Both the position numbers and the translations under genes were made by a program. A stretch of 64,000 nt of DNA from an uncultured Pelagibacteraceae bacterium (GTDB taxonomy: Bacteria > Pseudomonadota > Alphaproteobacteria > Pelagibacterales > AG-422-B15), in NCBI GenBank assembly GCA_902613805.1, contig CACMIV010000001.1, forward strand, positions 1 to 64,000, in the 5' to 3' direction. The stretch's first letter is position 1. Each line of letters begins with the position of its first letter. The notes under the pieces were generated by a model, which saw nothing but the letters and a program-made list of their open reading frames with translations, was not told where the DNA came from and did no database searches. This document shows positions 45,216 through 54,391 of this stretch, in pieces.

Positions 45216-45970
45216 TGTTTTTTACAAAAAATCTCTCAAATATAGATCATTGTTTCTTTTCAAGATTGGGTGGTGTTTCGCAAGGAAGATATAAATCATT
45301 AAATTGTGGAAAAGGATCAAAAGATGAGAATGGTGCTATTGAAGAAAATTTAGTCGCTATTTCTAGATATTACGGTTTAAAAAAGTCTGATATTATTACT
45401 ATGCATCAAACACACTCTTCTAATGCAATAGTTTTAGATAGAAGCAATAAGTCTGAAATTTTAAAATGTGACGGGATTGTAACTAAAGAAAATAATAAAA
45501 TCTTATCAGTATTAACGGCTGATTGTGCTCCATTATTATTTTATGAAGTGAAAAATGAAATAATAGGAGCTTGTCATGCAGGCTGGAAAGGTGCCTTGAA
45601 TGGCATAATTCAAAATACAATTTTACAAATAACCAAGCTTGGCGGAAAGAGAGATAATATACGCTGCAGTATTGGCCCATGTATAAGACAAAAATCCTAT
45701 GAGGTAAGATTACCTTTTTACAAAAACTTCATCAAACAAGATCAAGATAATGCAAGATTTTTTCAAAAAAATCATAATAATAGATATCTGTTTTCGCTTA
45801 CTGAATTCATTCTCAAGATACTTTCTGACGAGCAAATTACTAACCACGAAATTGTTGATGTCGATACTTTCAGCGAAGAAACATTATGTTTTAGCTATCG
45901 AAGAAATTATAAAAAAAATATAACCGATTATGGTAGAATGATTTCAACAATTGTTATAAAAGACAGATAA
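45215..45970 (+). CDS. pgeF: Laccase-domain purine nucleosidase/peptidoglycan editing factor
   Basis: YfiH/PgeF family protein of 251 residues. The family's zinc and catalytic residues are visible: H67 (MHQTHSS), C104 (TADCAPLLF) and H121 (CHAGWKG). Members cleave or phosphorolyse adenosine and inosine, and in E. coli PgeF prevents misincorporation of serine into peptidoglycan precursors. Which role applies is open. It starts within the stop of the midA-like gene, and prs follows 3 bases later, a neighbour consistent with nucleoside metabolism. Confidence 0.92.
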   Translation: MFFTKNLSNIDHCFFSRLGGVSQGRYKSLNCGKGSKDENGAIEENLVAISRYYGLKKSDIITMHQTHSSNAIVLDRSNKSEILKCDGIVTKENNKILSVLTADCAPLLFYEVKNEIIGACHAGWKGALNGIIQNTILQITKLGGKRDNIRCSIGPCIRQKSYEVRLPFYKNFIKQDQDNARFFQKNHNNRYLFSLTEFILKILSDEQITNHEIVDVDTFSEETLCFSYRRNYKKNITDYGRMISTIVIKDR

Positions 45971-45973
45971 ATT

Positions 45974-46909
45974 ATGAGAATTATTGCAGGAAACAGCAAT
46001 TTACCTTTATCTAAGAGCGTCGCAGAATATCTTGGCGAAAACCTTACAAATGCTTCTATTACAAGATTTGCTGATGATGAAGTTTATGTAGAAATTAAAG
46101 AAAACATTCGTGGTGAAGATGTATTCGTAATGGAGTCTCTATCTTATCCAGCGAATGACAATATAATGGAACTGCTGGTGATGATAGATGCACTTAAAAG
46201 AGCTTCAGCTAAAAGGATTACTGCTGTGATCCCTTATTATGGATATGCACGTCAAGATAGAAAACCAGGGCCAAGAACCCCTATCTCGGCAAAATTAGTT
46301 GCAAATTTAATAACAACTGCTGGAGCAGACAGAGTACTTACTTTAGATCTTCATGCTGAACAGATACAGGGGTTTTTTGACATACCAACAGATAATTTAT
46401 TTGCAGGTCCAGTATTTTCAAAAGACATAAAAGAAAAATATGAAATTAGTAATCTAGTTGCAGTTTCTCCCGATATTGGTGGAGTTGTGAGGGCGAGAGC
46501 AATTGCAAATAAGATCGGAGCCTCAATTGCTATTGTTGATAAAAGAAGACCCAGAGCAGGTGAAAGTGAAGTAATGAATATCATTGGAGACGTAAAAGGA
46601 AAAGATTGTATTATTCTAGATGATATCATTGACTCAGCGGGAACAATTTGTAATGCAGCTGACAAAATTATAGATTTAGGAGCTACCAGTATCACTTCTT
46701 ATGTTACGCACGGAGTATTAACAGGTAAAGCCCTAGAAAAAATTAGTGCATCAAAATTGACTGAACTAGTAATTACAGATTCAATCAATAATCAGGAAAA
46801 ATTAAAAGCTTGTGAGAAAATTAGGTCGATTAGTATCTCAGATTTATTGGGTGAGGCAATTAAGAGAATATCCGAGGCGAGCTCAGTATCAAGTCTATTT
46901 GAATTTTAA
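45974..46909 (+). CDS. prs: Ribose-phosphate pyrophosphokinase
   Basis: Makes PRPP from ribose 5-phosphate and ATP, feeding nucleotide, histidine and tryptophan synthesis. Full-length 311-residue class I enzyme: [21 protein letters not shown], the catalytic region [38 protein letters not shown] with the metal-binding His, and the PRPP loop [15 protein letters not shown] near 215-229. It follows pgeF by 3 bases and precedes rplY, an order that groups nucleotide and translation genes as in other proteobacteria. Confidence 0.98.
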   Translation: MRIIAGNSNLPLSKSVAEYLGENLTNASITRFADDEVYVEIKENIRGEDVFVMESLSYPANDNIMELLVMIDALKRASAKRITAVIPYYGYARQDRKPGPRTPISAKLVANLITTAGADRVLTLDLHAEQIQGFFDIPTDNLFAGPVFSKDIKEKYEISNLVAVSPDIGGVVRARAIANKIGASIAIVDKRRPRAGESEVMNIIGDVKGKDCIILDDIIDSAGTICNAADKIIDLGATSITSYVTHGVLTGKALEKISASKLTELVITDSINNQEKLKACEKIRSISISDLLGEAIKRISEASSVSSLFEF

Positions 46910-46960
46910 TTTATATACTTGCCATATAGGTAATTTTAATTTAATACCAACCTCATCGTT

Positions 46961-47659
46961 ATGAGCAAAGAAAGTAATTTAAACGCTGAAATCAGGGATG
47001 GATCTGGTAAATCCGCTGTAAAAAAAGTACTAGCTGCAGGTAAGATTCCTTCGGTTATGTATGGTTTAGGTGAAAACCCTGTAAATATTTCATTAGATAA
47101 GATTACAGTTCAAAAAGAGATCAATTCTGGTGGTTTCCTAACTAGAATATTTTCACTTAATATTGATGGAAAGAAAAGCTTAGCAATTCCAAGAGAGGTT
47201 CAATTTGATCCACTTTCTGATCAACCTATACATATTGATTTTTTAAGACTAGCTGCAGACTCGAAAATTACTCTAGACATTCCTACTAGGTTTATAAATG
47301 AAGAGTTATCACCTGGATTAAAACGAGGCGGTGTTCTAAATGTTAATAGACGTACCGTTCAACTAAGTTGCCCTGCTAATAATATACCTGAAGAAATAGT
47401 TTTCGATTTAGAGGGTTTAGAAATAGGTGACACAATCAGAATTTCTGCTGCAAATTTAGGTGACGGAATTTCTCCAACAATTAGTGATAGAGATTTTACT
47501 GTAGCATCTGTTGCTGCACCTACTGTTGTAAAAGAACCTGAAGCTCCTGCAGAAGGTGAGGCTGCTGAAGGTGAAGCTACTGAGGGTGCTGATACTGAAG
47601 ATAAAAAAGATGCAGCTCCTGAGGCTGATAACAAAGAAGAAAACAAAGATAAAGAATAA
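46961..47659 (+). CDS. rplY: Ribosomal protein bL25 (CTC form)
   Basis: 5S-rRNA-binding ribosomal protein of the long TL5/CTC type, 232 residues. The N-terminal L25 domain spans about 1-90 (KSAVKKVLAAGKIPSVMYGLG and HIDFLRLAADSKI), and the beta-rich TL5 domain about 95-185 (LKRGGVLNVNRRTVQLSCPANNIPEEI). The C-terminal 45 residues are an acidic Ala/Glu/Asp/Lys repeat tail of low complexity. The prs-rplY-pth-ychF order is conserved in Proteobacteria. Confidence 0.96.
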   Translation: MSKESNLNAEIRDGSGKSAVKKVLAAGKIPSVMYGLGENPVNISLDKITVQKEINSGGFLTRIFSLNIDGKKSLAIPREVQFDPLSDQPIHIDFLRLAADSKITLDIPTRFINEELSPGLKRGGVLNVNRRTVQLSCPANNIPEEIVFDLEGLEIGDTIRISAANLGDGISPTISDRDFTVASVAAPTVVKEPEAPAEGEAAEGEATEGADTEDKKDAAPEADNKEENKDKE

Positions 47660-47704
47660 CACTTTTTCTTTTACCTATTTTGATATTTATATATCTTCAA
47701 TCAT

Positions 47705-48259
47705 ATGATTGCATTAATTGGATTAGGGAATCCTGGCACAAAGCATAAAAATAATAGACATAATGTGGGCTATTTATTTATCGATCATCTTTTACAAGAT
47801 CATGATGATGCAATTAGAGAAAAGAAATTTGATGGGGAGTTGGCATCGTTTCTTATTGGAAAGAAAAAAATATACACCTTTAAATCCAATGATTATATGA
47901 ATGAGTGTGGCAATAGTATTGCAACTTTTTTAAACTTTTTCAAAATTAAATCAAATTTAACTTATGTTATTCATGATGATCTAGATATCACTCTAGGAAA
48001 AATAAAAATCAAGTTGGGGGGTTCTTCCGCAGGTCATAATGGGCTCAAATCAATAGATAGTACAATTGGGAAAAATTATAATAGAATAAGAATCGGTATA
48101 AATCATCCAGGCAATAAAGAAATGGTTAATAAACATGTATTAAGTAATTTTAAAAAAAGTGAGTTAGAAGTTATTAATGAATTAAATATAAAAATGTCTA
48201 AAAATATAAAAATATTATTGGATGGAGAAAAATCCAAATTTATTAATAATTTAAAATAA
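47705..48259 (+). CDS. pth: Peptidyl-tRNA hydrolase
   Basis: Cleaves peptidyl-tRNA released from stalled ribosomes. The 184-residue product has the family start IALIGLGNPGTKHKNNRHNVGYLFID with active-site N and H20, YMNECGNSIATF with N66-like residue, the active-site Asp in IHDDLDITLGKIKIKLGGSSAGHNGLKS, and FNRIRIGI-like YNRIRIGINHPG. Complete. It sits between rplY and ychF, 6 bases before the latter. Confidence 0.97.
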   Translation: MIALIGLGNPGTKHKNNRHNVGYLFIDHLLQDHDDAIREKKFDGELASFLIGKKKIYTFKSNDYMNECGNSIATFLNFFKIKSNLTYVIHDDLDITLGKIKIKLGGSSAGHNGLKSIDSTIGKNYNRIRIGINHPGNKEMVNKHVLSNFKKSELEVINELNIKMSKNIKILLDGEKSKFINNLK

Positions 48260-48265
48260 TCGATC

Positions 48266-49354
48266 ATGGGATTTAAGTGTGGAATTGTTGGATTGCCAAA
48301 TGTTGGAAAATCAACATTGTTCAATGCATTAACAAAGAAAATAGCCGCTGAAGCAGCAAACTACCCTTTTTGTACCATTGAACCAAATGAGGGAACTGTA
48401 ATAGTACCTGATGCAAGAGTAGAAACTCTATCAAATTTAGCAAAATCAAAAAAAACAATACCAACATCTCTTAGTTTTTACGATATAGCGGGTTTAGTTA
48501 AAGGTGCTTCTAAAGGAGAGGGACTCGGAAATAAATTTTTATCTCATATTAGAGAAGTAGATGCAGTTATCCATGTGGTTCGCTGTTTTGAAGATACTAA
48601 TATTACTCATGTAAACAATAAAATTGATCCTGTTGATGATATTGAAACGATAAATACTGAATTAGTTCTATCCGACATCGAACAACTCGAAAAAATAAAT
48701 AAAGGATTAGAAAAACTAGTAAAAAAAGGCGACAAAGAAGCCAAATTAAAAACAGAGGCTTTGAACCATCTACTTAAACACTTGGAGTCAGGTCAGCCTG
48801 CTATTTTAATGAAGAATTTAAATGAAGTCTTAGCGCATATAAAAGAGTTCAACTTTATAACAATCAAGCCAACAATTTATATATGTAATGTTGATGAAAA
48901 TTCAATAATTGAAGGTAATGAAATAACTTTAAAAATTGAAAATTTTCTAAATTCTAAATTAATTAAGATTTCAGCAGAAATTGAGTCACAAATCTCGTCT
49001 CTAAATGAAGACGATCAAAAAGATTATCTTGAAAGTCTAGGATTGGATGAGTCTGGCTTGAATAAGGTTATAAAAGCTGGATATTCGACTCTTAACTTAA
49101 TTACTTATTTCACAACTGGCGAACAAGAAACAAGGGCATGGACAATTGAAAATGGCACTACTGCACCAAAAGCTGCAGGAAAAATTCACACAGACTTTGA
49201 AAAGGGCTTTATTAGAGCAGAAACAATATCATATGCAGATTATTTAGATTGTGAAGGAGAGTTAAAAGCGAAAGAACTTGGAAAGATGCGTAGCGAAGGT
49301 AAGGATTATGTAGTACAAGATGGTGACGTAATGCATTTTTTATTTAATAATTAA
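48266..49354 (+). CDS. ychF: Redox-regulated Obg-family ATPase YchF
   Basis: Ribosome-associated P-loop protein that prefers ATP over GTP. G1 motif GLPNVGKST at residues 8-16, G3 DIAGLVKGASKGEGLGNKFLSHIREVDA, G4-like CNVDE (the NKxD-equivalent NxxE that allows ATP), and the C-terminal TGS domain with TFFTTG-like ITYFTTGEQETRAWTIENGTTAPKAAGKIHTDFEKGFIRAE. 362 residues, full length. pth is directly upstream. Confidence 0.97.
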   Translation: MGFKCGIVGLPNVGKSTLFNALTKKIAAEAANYPFCTIEPNEGTVIVPDARVETLSNLAKSKKTIPTSLSFYDIAGLVKGASKGEGLGNKFLSHIREVDAVIHVVRCFEDTNITHVNNKIDPVDDIETINTELVLSDIEQLEKINKGLEKLVKKGDKEAKLKTEALNHLLKHLESGQPAILMKNLNEVLAHIKEFNFITIKPTIYICNVDENSIIEGNEITLKIENFLNSKLIKISAEIESQISSLNEDDQKDYLESLGLDESGLNKVIKAGYSTLNLITYFTTGEQETRAWTIENGTTAPKAAGKIHTDFEKGFIRAETISYADYLDCEGELKAKELGKMRSEGKDYVVQDGDVMHFLFNN

Positions 49355-49356
49355 CC

Positions 49357-49803
49357 ATGGACCATAAACTAGAATTTCCTTCATATGAGAAAATGCACGA
49401 AAAAGCAGTTAAGCTTGCGCATCTCATAAAAGAAAAAAACATTAAATTTGATAAAATGGTTGTTGTCTCTCGAGGTGGATTTGTACCTGCTTCAGTTGTC
49501 GCTTACACTCTTGGAATTCAGGACGTAGATATTGTTTCCATACAAAGTTATATCCATAGAGAGGCTGGAAAAGCAATTGTTCACAGAGCTCCAAAAACTG
49601 ATGAGGTTGTTCTCGTCATAGATGATATTGTTGATAAAGGTGGTACCGCTAAAGCGCTAAAGGAGTACATGCCTAATATGCACTTAGCTGTAATATATGC
49701 GAAACCAAGAGGTCTGCCTCTAGCTGATACATATGTCGAGGAAATTACTCAAGAAACTTGGCCTGTCTTCCCCTGGGATGAGGAAGACAAAGCCAATCAT
49801 TAA
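49357..49803 (+). CDS. gpt: Xanthine/guanine phosphoribosyltransferase (Gpt-like)
   Basis: Purine salvage enzyme that joins xanthine, guanine or hypoxanthine to PRPP. The 148-residue product has MVVVSRGGFVPASVVAYTLG near 29-48, the PRPP loop VLVIDDIVDKGGTAKAL near 87-103, AKPRGLPLADTYVEEI, and the C-terminal TWPVFPWD reminiscent of the TW..PW purine-binding end of E. coli Gpt. Exact base preference is uncertain. It is 2 bases downstream of ychF. A purine permease gene is convergent with it, a probable import-and-salvage pair. Confidence 0.88.
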   Translation: MDHKLEFPSYEKMHEKAVKLAHLIKEKNIKFDKMVVVSRGGFVPASVVAYTLGIQDVDIVSIQSYIHREAGKAIVHRAPKTDEVVLVIDDIVDKGGTAKALKEYMPNMHLAVIYAKPRGLPLADTYVEEITQETWPVFPWDEEDKANH

Positions 49804-49808
49804 CTAAA

Positions 49809-51098
49809 CTAGAAGATAAAGTATAGTACCGATAATACTCCAATTACTATCGAACCAGCATTCAGATCCTCATGTCTACCACTTAGTGCTTTAATTACAA
49901 CATAAGCTATAAAACCAAGTGCAATCCCATGAGCAATACTGAATGTAAGAGGCATCAAAACTGCCGCCAACACAGCTGGAGCATATTCACTAACATCATC
50001 CCATTCTATATCCCTTAGGTTTTTCAAAAAGAATGTTGCAACAAACACTAGAGCTGGAGCAGTTGCAAATGCAGGAATACTTTGAGCTAATGGTGCTAAA
50101 AATAAACAGATTGCAAAAAGAACTGCAACAGCAACCGCTGTAAGTCCTGTTCGCCCACCTTCTTTAACACCAGCTCCAGATTCAATGTATGATGTAGTAT
50201 TGGAAGTTCCAACTAATGCACCAATTGTTGTAGCGGTGGAGTCTGCTAAAACTGCTCTACCTATCCCATCAACGTTTCCGTCTTGGTCAACTTTACCAGT
50301 TAAATTAGCAACTGAAGTAAGAGTTCCGGCGGTATCGAAAAAGTCTACAAAAAGAAAGGCAAATGCGACACCAATAAAACCTGCCGTTGCTACAAGGCTA
50401 AAGTCCATTGAGAACGCATGAACAGCTGGTGGGACTGATCCCACAACTCCATCAATTGCGCTTACACCGCTTACCCAAGCAATAATACTTACTGCAAGTA
50501 TACCTATGATAATTGATCCTGGAACACCGCGCTTATCTAAAATTGCCATAATTGCGAATCCGACGGCAGCTAATATTACAGGCATTGAACTTACATCACC
50601 TAAACCAACTAGAGTTGCGGGATTATCAACAACCACACCGGCATTTTTTAATCCTATGATTGCTAAGAACAAGCCTATGCCCGCCCCTACGCCAAACTTC
50701 ATACTTTTTGGTATGCTATTTATTATCCACTGACGTGCTGGTGTTACAGATAAAATTAAAAATACTATCCCTGCAATAAACACTGCTGCAAGAGCCTGCT
50801 GGTAAGTATAACCCATCCCAAATACGACTCCAAAAGCAAAGAAAGCGTTTAAACCCATTCCAGGCGCTAGGGCAATTGGCCAATTAGCCCATAGGCCCAT
50901 TATTAAACAGCCAACTACAGCAGCAATGATTGTGGCAACAAATACACCCCCAAAATCCATACCAGTTCCATCAGTAGACAAGATGGCTGGATTAACGACA
51001 ATAATATATGCCATTGTTAAGAACGTGGCTAAACCTGCCAGTAACTCAGTTTTTACACTTGTACCGTTCTCTTTTAATTTAAAAATATTTTCTAACAT
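49809..51098 (-). CDS. NCS2-family purine permease (AzgA/PbuG type)
   Basis: Membrane transporter of 429 residues with 12-14 helices. Family landmarks: FLTMAYIIVVNPAIL near the N-terminus, GLWANWPIALAPGMGLNAFFAF, GVGAGIGLFLAIIGLKNAG, LFVDFFDTAGTL, and TTSYIESGAGVKEGGRTGLTA. These place it in the AzgA-like branch, which imports hypoxanthine, guanine and adenine by proton symport. An excellent GGAGG ribosome site precedes the ATG. It converges on the Gpt-like gene, which would trap the imported base as nucleotide. Confidence 0.92.
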   Translation of the reverse strand: MLENIFKLKENGTSVKTELLAGLATFLTMAYIIVVNPAILSTDGTGMDFGGVFVATIIAAVVGCLIMGLWANWPIALAPGMGLNAFFAFGVVFGMGYTYQQALAAVFIAGIVFLILSVTPARQWIINSIPKSMKFGVGAGIGLFLAIIGLKNAGVVVDNPATLVGLGDVSSMPVILAAVGFAIMAILDKRGVPGSIIIGILAVSIIAWVSGVSAIDGVVGSVPPAVHAFSMDFSLVATAGFIGVAFAFLFVDFFDTAGTLTSVANLTGKVDQDGNVDGIGRAVLADSTATTIGALVGTSNTTSYIESGAGVKEGGRTGLTAVAVAVLFAICLFLAPLAQSIPAFATAPALVFVATFFLKNLRDIEWDDVSEYAPAVLAAVLMPLTFSIAHGIALGFIAYVVIKALSGRHEDLNAGSIVIGVLSVLYFIF

Positions 51099-51212
51099 TC
51101 AATTCCTCCGTTTAGTAAGAATCTAATTTACATTAACAAAATGAAGTAATCGAGATCGATAAAATGTTTCTGTGGATAAGGATATTGATAATCTACTTAA
51201 AATTATTATTTT

Positions 51213-51235
51213 AAATAATTGAAAATCAATTATTT
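51213..51235. terminator. AT-rich hairpin between purine permease and petC
   Basis: A perfect 10-bp inverted repeat (51213-51222 with 51226-51235) around a 3-base AAA loop lies 13 bases beyond the petC stop. On the plus strand it ends in five T residues; on the minus strand, which petABC uses, the T tract is weaker. It may end petABC transcription, but the stem has only two G-C-containing pairs, so it is weak. Confidence 0.35.
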
Positions 51236-51247
51236 TTAGAAAATAGA

Positions 51248-52024
51248 CTAATGAGTATCTTTCCAAATTTGTCGATTAGTGAAGTAGAGTAGTACGGAAA
51301 GAATTAATAAGTATGAAATTACCTTAAAACCGATTCTTTTTCTCGCCTCAAGCTTTGGTTCAGCTGCCCATGTAAGAAACATTGTGACATCACGTGCCAT
51401 TTGTTCTGGCGTCGCAGTTGTTCCATCTGTGTACACTACAGCATCCTCATACAATACTTGAGGCATTGCTATCTTTTGTCCTTTTGCGTACTCATTGTAA
51501 TAAACACCATCATCAAGTTTAATATCACTTGGTGCATCAACATAACCCAACAATAAAGAGTACAAATAGTCTGCTCCACCATGTCGTGCCTTAACCATTA
51601 CAGATAAATCTGGGGGATAGGCTCCGCCGTTTGCAGCTCTTCCTTGTTGCTCATTCTCATACGGACTAACAAACTTGTCAGATAATATTGCAGGACGCAT
51701 TTCAACTTCTCCATCGGCATTTGGAGCAGCTTTCACTTCAAAAGCTGCAGCCATTGCTTTAGCTTGAGACTCGCTGAATTCAGGGCCACCTTCTTCAATT
51801 AGATTTCTATAACTTAAAAGGTTCATTGAATGACATCCTGAACAGACTTCGGTATAAACTTGATAACCTCTTTGAAGTGACGCTCTCTCAAATTTACCTA
51901 ATGGTCCTTCAAATGACCAATCAGGATGCATAGGTTCTTTCATTTCACCAGCGGCGTGTAATTGAGTGATGCTGAAACAAAGGAGCAATAAAAAAGTTGC
52001 AAATAAATTTTTACTAATCTTCAT
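51248..52024 (-). CDS. petC: Cytochrome c1 of the bc1 complex
   Basis: Membrane-anchored c-type cytochrome that passes electrons from the Rieske protein to soluble cytochrome c. A cleavable signal peptide (about 1-25), heme-binding CSGCH at 61-65, axial ligand M187 in KIAMPQVL, and a C-terminal membrane anchor at about 233-250 (FKVISYLLILSVLLYF). It is encoded separately from cytochrome b, unlike the fused gene of some Alphaproteobacteria. 10 bases separate it from petB; last gene of petABC. Confidence 0.96.
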   Translation of the reverse strand: MKISKNLFATFLLLLCFSITQLHAAGEMKEPMHPDWSFEGPLGKFERASLQRGYQVYTEVCSGCHSMNLLSYRNLIEEGGPEFSESQAKAMAAAFEVKAAPNADGEVEMRPAILSDKFVSPYENEQQGRAANGGAYPPDLSVMVKARHGGADYLYSLLLGYVDAPSDIKLDDGVYYNEYAKGQKIAMPQVLYEDAVVYTDGTTATPEQMARDVTMFLTWAAEPKLEARKRIGFKVISYLLILSVLLYFTNRQIWKDTH

Positions 52025-52034
52025 TTACCTGTAG

Positions 52035-53294
52035 CTATGCACTAGCACCTGAGGCAGCAGCCTTCATCTGTCGTTCTTCAGGAGAAAGCACAGGTTCACT
52101 CAAGCTCTTGGGCAAAGGTTTAGTTTTTTCAATATAACCAAGTAATGGTAATATAATTATAAAATGTGCAAAATAATAAACAGTTGCTATTCTTCCGATA
52201 ATCAGAAATAGACCATCAGCGGTCTGAGCCCCTAGATAACCAAGCAATATTACATTTGCAAAGAAAAGCCATACAAATTGTCTGTAGAGAGGCCTATATT
52301 TTGCAGATCTAACTTTCGAAGTATCGAGCCAAGGTAAAAATGCTAAAATAGCAATTGCAGATATCATTAAAATTACTCCACCAAGCTTATCTGGAACAGC
52401 TCTTAGGATCGCATAGAATGGAAGGAAATACCATTCTGGGACAATGTGTTCTGGAGTTTGTAATGGGTTAGCTTCAATATAATTGTCAGTATGTCCAAGT
52501 AAATTAGGGACAAAGAAAACAAAGCCCGCGAAAACTATGAGGAATACTACAAGTGCAAACATATCTTTAACTACATAATGCGGGTGGAAAGGCACTGTGT
52601 CTTGGGAACCTTGTACAACATTAATACCCTCTGGATTATTATTACCTGGTACGTGTAGTGCCCAGACATGAAGTATAACAAGGGCAAAAATTAGGAATGG
52701 CATTAGATAATGTAAAGTAAAAAATCTAGTCAAAAGTGGGCTACCAACGGCATAACCCCCCCATAACCAATTAGTTACTGACTCACCCACTAAAGGTATT
52801 GCACTGAATAAATTTGTTATAACTGTTGCTCCCCAGAAACTCATTTGGCCCCACGGAAGTACATATCCCATAAAGGCAGTAGCGATCATGAGTAAAAATA
52901 TGAATACGCCAATAATCCAGATTAATTCTCTAGGTTCTTTATACGATCCATAAAAAATTGATCTTGCCATATGAATATACACAGCCATAAAGAACAGAGA
53001 TGCACCATTTGAATGTATGTATCTAAGTAACCACCCATAATTAACATCTCTCATAATGTGCTCCACACTTGCAAAAGCCAAATCAGCGTCAGCAACATAG
53101 TGCATAGCTAAAACAAGCCCTGTAATAATTTGGGTGACAAGACAAAAAGTTAAGATGCCACCAAAAGTCCACCAATAGTTAAGATTTTTAGGAGTTGGGT
53201 AAGGCAGTAAATGTCCATAAATTAAGTTTAAAAGTGGAAGACGGTCGTTAAACCATTTTCCAACTGCTGATTTAGGTACGTAATTTTCGCTCAT
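52035..53294 (-). CDS. petB: Cytochrome b of the bc1 complex
   Basis: Central quinol-oxidising and quinone-reducing subunit, 419 residues with eight membrane helices. The four heme-ligand histidines lie in helices carrying [24 protein letters not shown] and [24 protein letters not shown]. The Qo-site motif [13 protein letters not shown] is intact. A C-terminal soluble tail follows the last helix. It sits 6 bases after petA. Expression may depend on the PetP/PetR-like proteins encoded at 39.9-41.1 kb. Confidence 0.98.
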   Translation of the reverse strand: MSENYVPKSAVGKWFNDRLPLLNLIYGHLLPYPTPKNLNYWWTFGGILTFCLVTQIITGLVLAMHYVADADLAFASVEHIMRDVNYGWLLRYIHSNGASLFFMAVYIHMARSIFYGSYKEPRELIWIIGVFIFLLMIATAFMGYVLPWGQMSFWGATVITNLFSAIPLVGESVTNWLWGGYAVGSPLLTRFFTLHYLMPFLIFALVILHVWALHVPGNNNPEGINVVQGSQDTVPFHPHYVVKDMFALVVFLIVFAGFVFFVPNLLGHTDNYIEANPLQTPEHIVPEWYFLPFYAILRAVPDKLGGVILMISAIAILAFLPWLDTSKVRSAKYRPLYRQFVWLFFANVILLGYLGAQTADGLFLIIGRIATVYYFAHFIIILPLLGYIEKTKPLPKSLSEPVLSPEERQMKAAASGASA

Positions 53295-53300
53295 TAGTTT

Positions 53301-53810
53301 TTATCCAATTTTTATAGTACTTTCGTTTAAGAATACATAATCCGGAATTTCAAGATTTGTAGGCGCAGGACCTTTTCTTATCCTTCCAGAGGTATCGTAA
53401 TGGGAACCATGACATGGACAAAACCAACCATTATAATCACCTTTTTGTCCAAGCGGCACACATCCAAGATGGGTACAAATTCCAACCATAACAAGCCATT
53501 CAGGATTTTGTGCTCGATCGCTATCTTCCTCTGGGTGCGGTAAATCAGCTAAATTCACTTTCTTTGCCTCATCAATTTCAGCCTGTGTTCGTCTTCTAAT
53601 AAATACCGGTTTACCCCTCCACATCACAGTAATGCTTTGTCCAGGTATTATGGGCCTTAGATCAATCTCAGTTGATGCTAACGCTTTAACTGATGCATCA
53701 GGGTTCATTTGGTCAACGAAAGGCCATGCTAATGAAGCGGCTCCCGCAGCTGCAAATGCACCTGTAGTGACATAAAGAAAATTTCTTCTTGTAACTTGTT
53801 TTTCTGACAA
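53301..53810 (-). CDS. petA: Rieske iron-sulfur subunit of the bc1 complex
   Basis: 2Fe-2S protein that moves electrons from quinol to cytochrome c1. The N-terminus has a twin-arginine motif (TRRNFLYV, R8/R9) ahead of its membrane anchor (about 13-31), so export by Tat is expected. Cluster ligands are C112/H114 in CTHLGC and C131/H134 in CPCHGSH, with bridging C117/C133 present. The start is TTG at 53810, with AAGGA 7 bases before it. First gene of petABC, divergent from trmL across 136 bases. Confidence 0.96.
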   Translation of the reverse strand: MSEKQVTRRNFLYVTTGAFAAAGAASLAWPFVDQMNPDASVKALASTEIDLRPIIPGQSITVMWRGKPVFIRRRTQAEIDEAKKVNLADLPHPEEDSDRAQNPEWLVMVGICTHLGCVPLGQKGDYNGWFCPCHGSHYDTSGRIRKGPAPTNLEIPDYVFLNESTIKIG

Positions 53811-53893
53811 CTTAATATCCTTGAGTTATATTGCTAATATACTTGTAAATCGTCGTTTTTTAAGGGAAAAAGACAATCTGAAGTGCTAAAAAT

Positions 53894-53910
53894 TGTGTCA
53901 TGATGACGCA
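53894..53910. promoter_or_regulatory. Near-perfect palindrome, possible operator between petA and trmL
   Basis: TGTGTCATGATGACGCA: two 8-base half-sites around a central base with one mismatch between the halves; the inner GTCAT-G-ATGAC is perfect. It lies 84 bases from the petA start and 37 bases from the trmL start, a natural place to control either transcript. Dyads of this kind bind dimeric regulators; MarR-type or Crp/Fnr-type proteins are candidates, but no known consensus matches. Confidence 0.4.
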
Positions 53911-53946
53911 TATATTAGGATTAAAAAGTTATAAAATATCAATTAG

Positions 53947-54390
53947 ATGAACTTAGCAATTTTTGAACCTGATATACCTCAAAATACTGGAGCAATGGTG
54001 AGGATTTGCTCTTGTTTCGGCGTCAATATTGATATCATTCATCCAGCCTCATTTGCAATGTCGGAAAAATCTCTAAGCAGAGTTGCAATGGACTATGGTA
54101 GAAATATTAATTTGACAGAGTTTGACGATTGGAAGCACTACGAGAAAAATAGAAAAGGAAGAAAAATACTTTTGTCTACAAAAGGAAAACTTAGTCACTA
54201 TGAATTTGAATTTAAGGGTAATGATAATTTAATTGTTGGAAGAGAAAGTGCGGGAGTACCAGATTACGTTCACAAACAATCTGACCAAATAATAAGAATA
54301 CCAATGAACAGTTCCGCAAGATCTTTAAATGTTGCCGTGTCTTCAGCTATAGTTATTTCTGAGGCAAACAGACAGTTAAAACTATTTTGA
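53947..54390 (+). CDS. trmL: tRNA (cytidine(34)-2'-O)-methyltransferase
   Basis: SPOUT-class enzyme that 2'-O-methylates the wobble base of tRNA-Leu species. The 147-residue product has NLAIFEPDIPQNTGAMVRICSCFG at the start, the knot motif LIVGRESAGVPDYV near 97-110 and IPMNSSARSLNVAVSSAIVISEA near 120-142, all family features. Complete. First gene of a plus-strand run with hemF and greA; one base separates it from hemF. Confidence 0.94.
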   Translation: MNLAIFEPDIPQNTGAMVRICSCFGVNIDIIHPASFAMSEKSLSRVAMDYGRNINLTEFDDWKHYEKNRKGRKILLSTKGKLSHYEFEFKGNDNLIVGRESAGVPDYVHKQSDQIIRIPMNSSARSLNVAVSSAIVISEANRQLKLF

Positions 54391-54391
54391 A

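Noticed and set aside
47359-47646. Long antisense frame rich in Ser and Ala within rplY.
   Set aside because: It mirrors the low-complexity acidic tail of bL25 on the opposite strand.
51099-51212. Possible purine riboswitch upstream of the purine permease.
   Set aside because: The core loops of the purine aptamer are not visible, and a plain GGAGG ribosome site with a short leader suffices.
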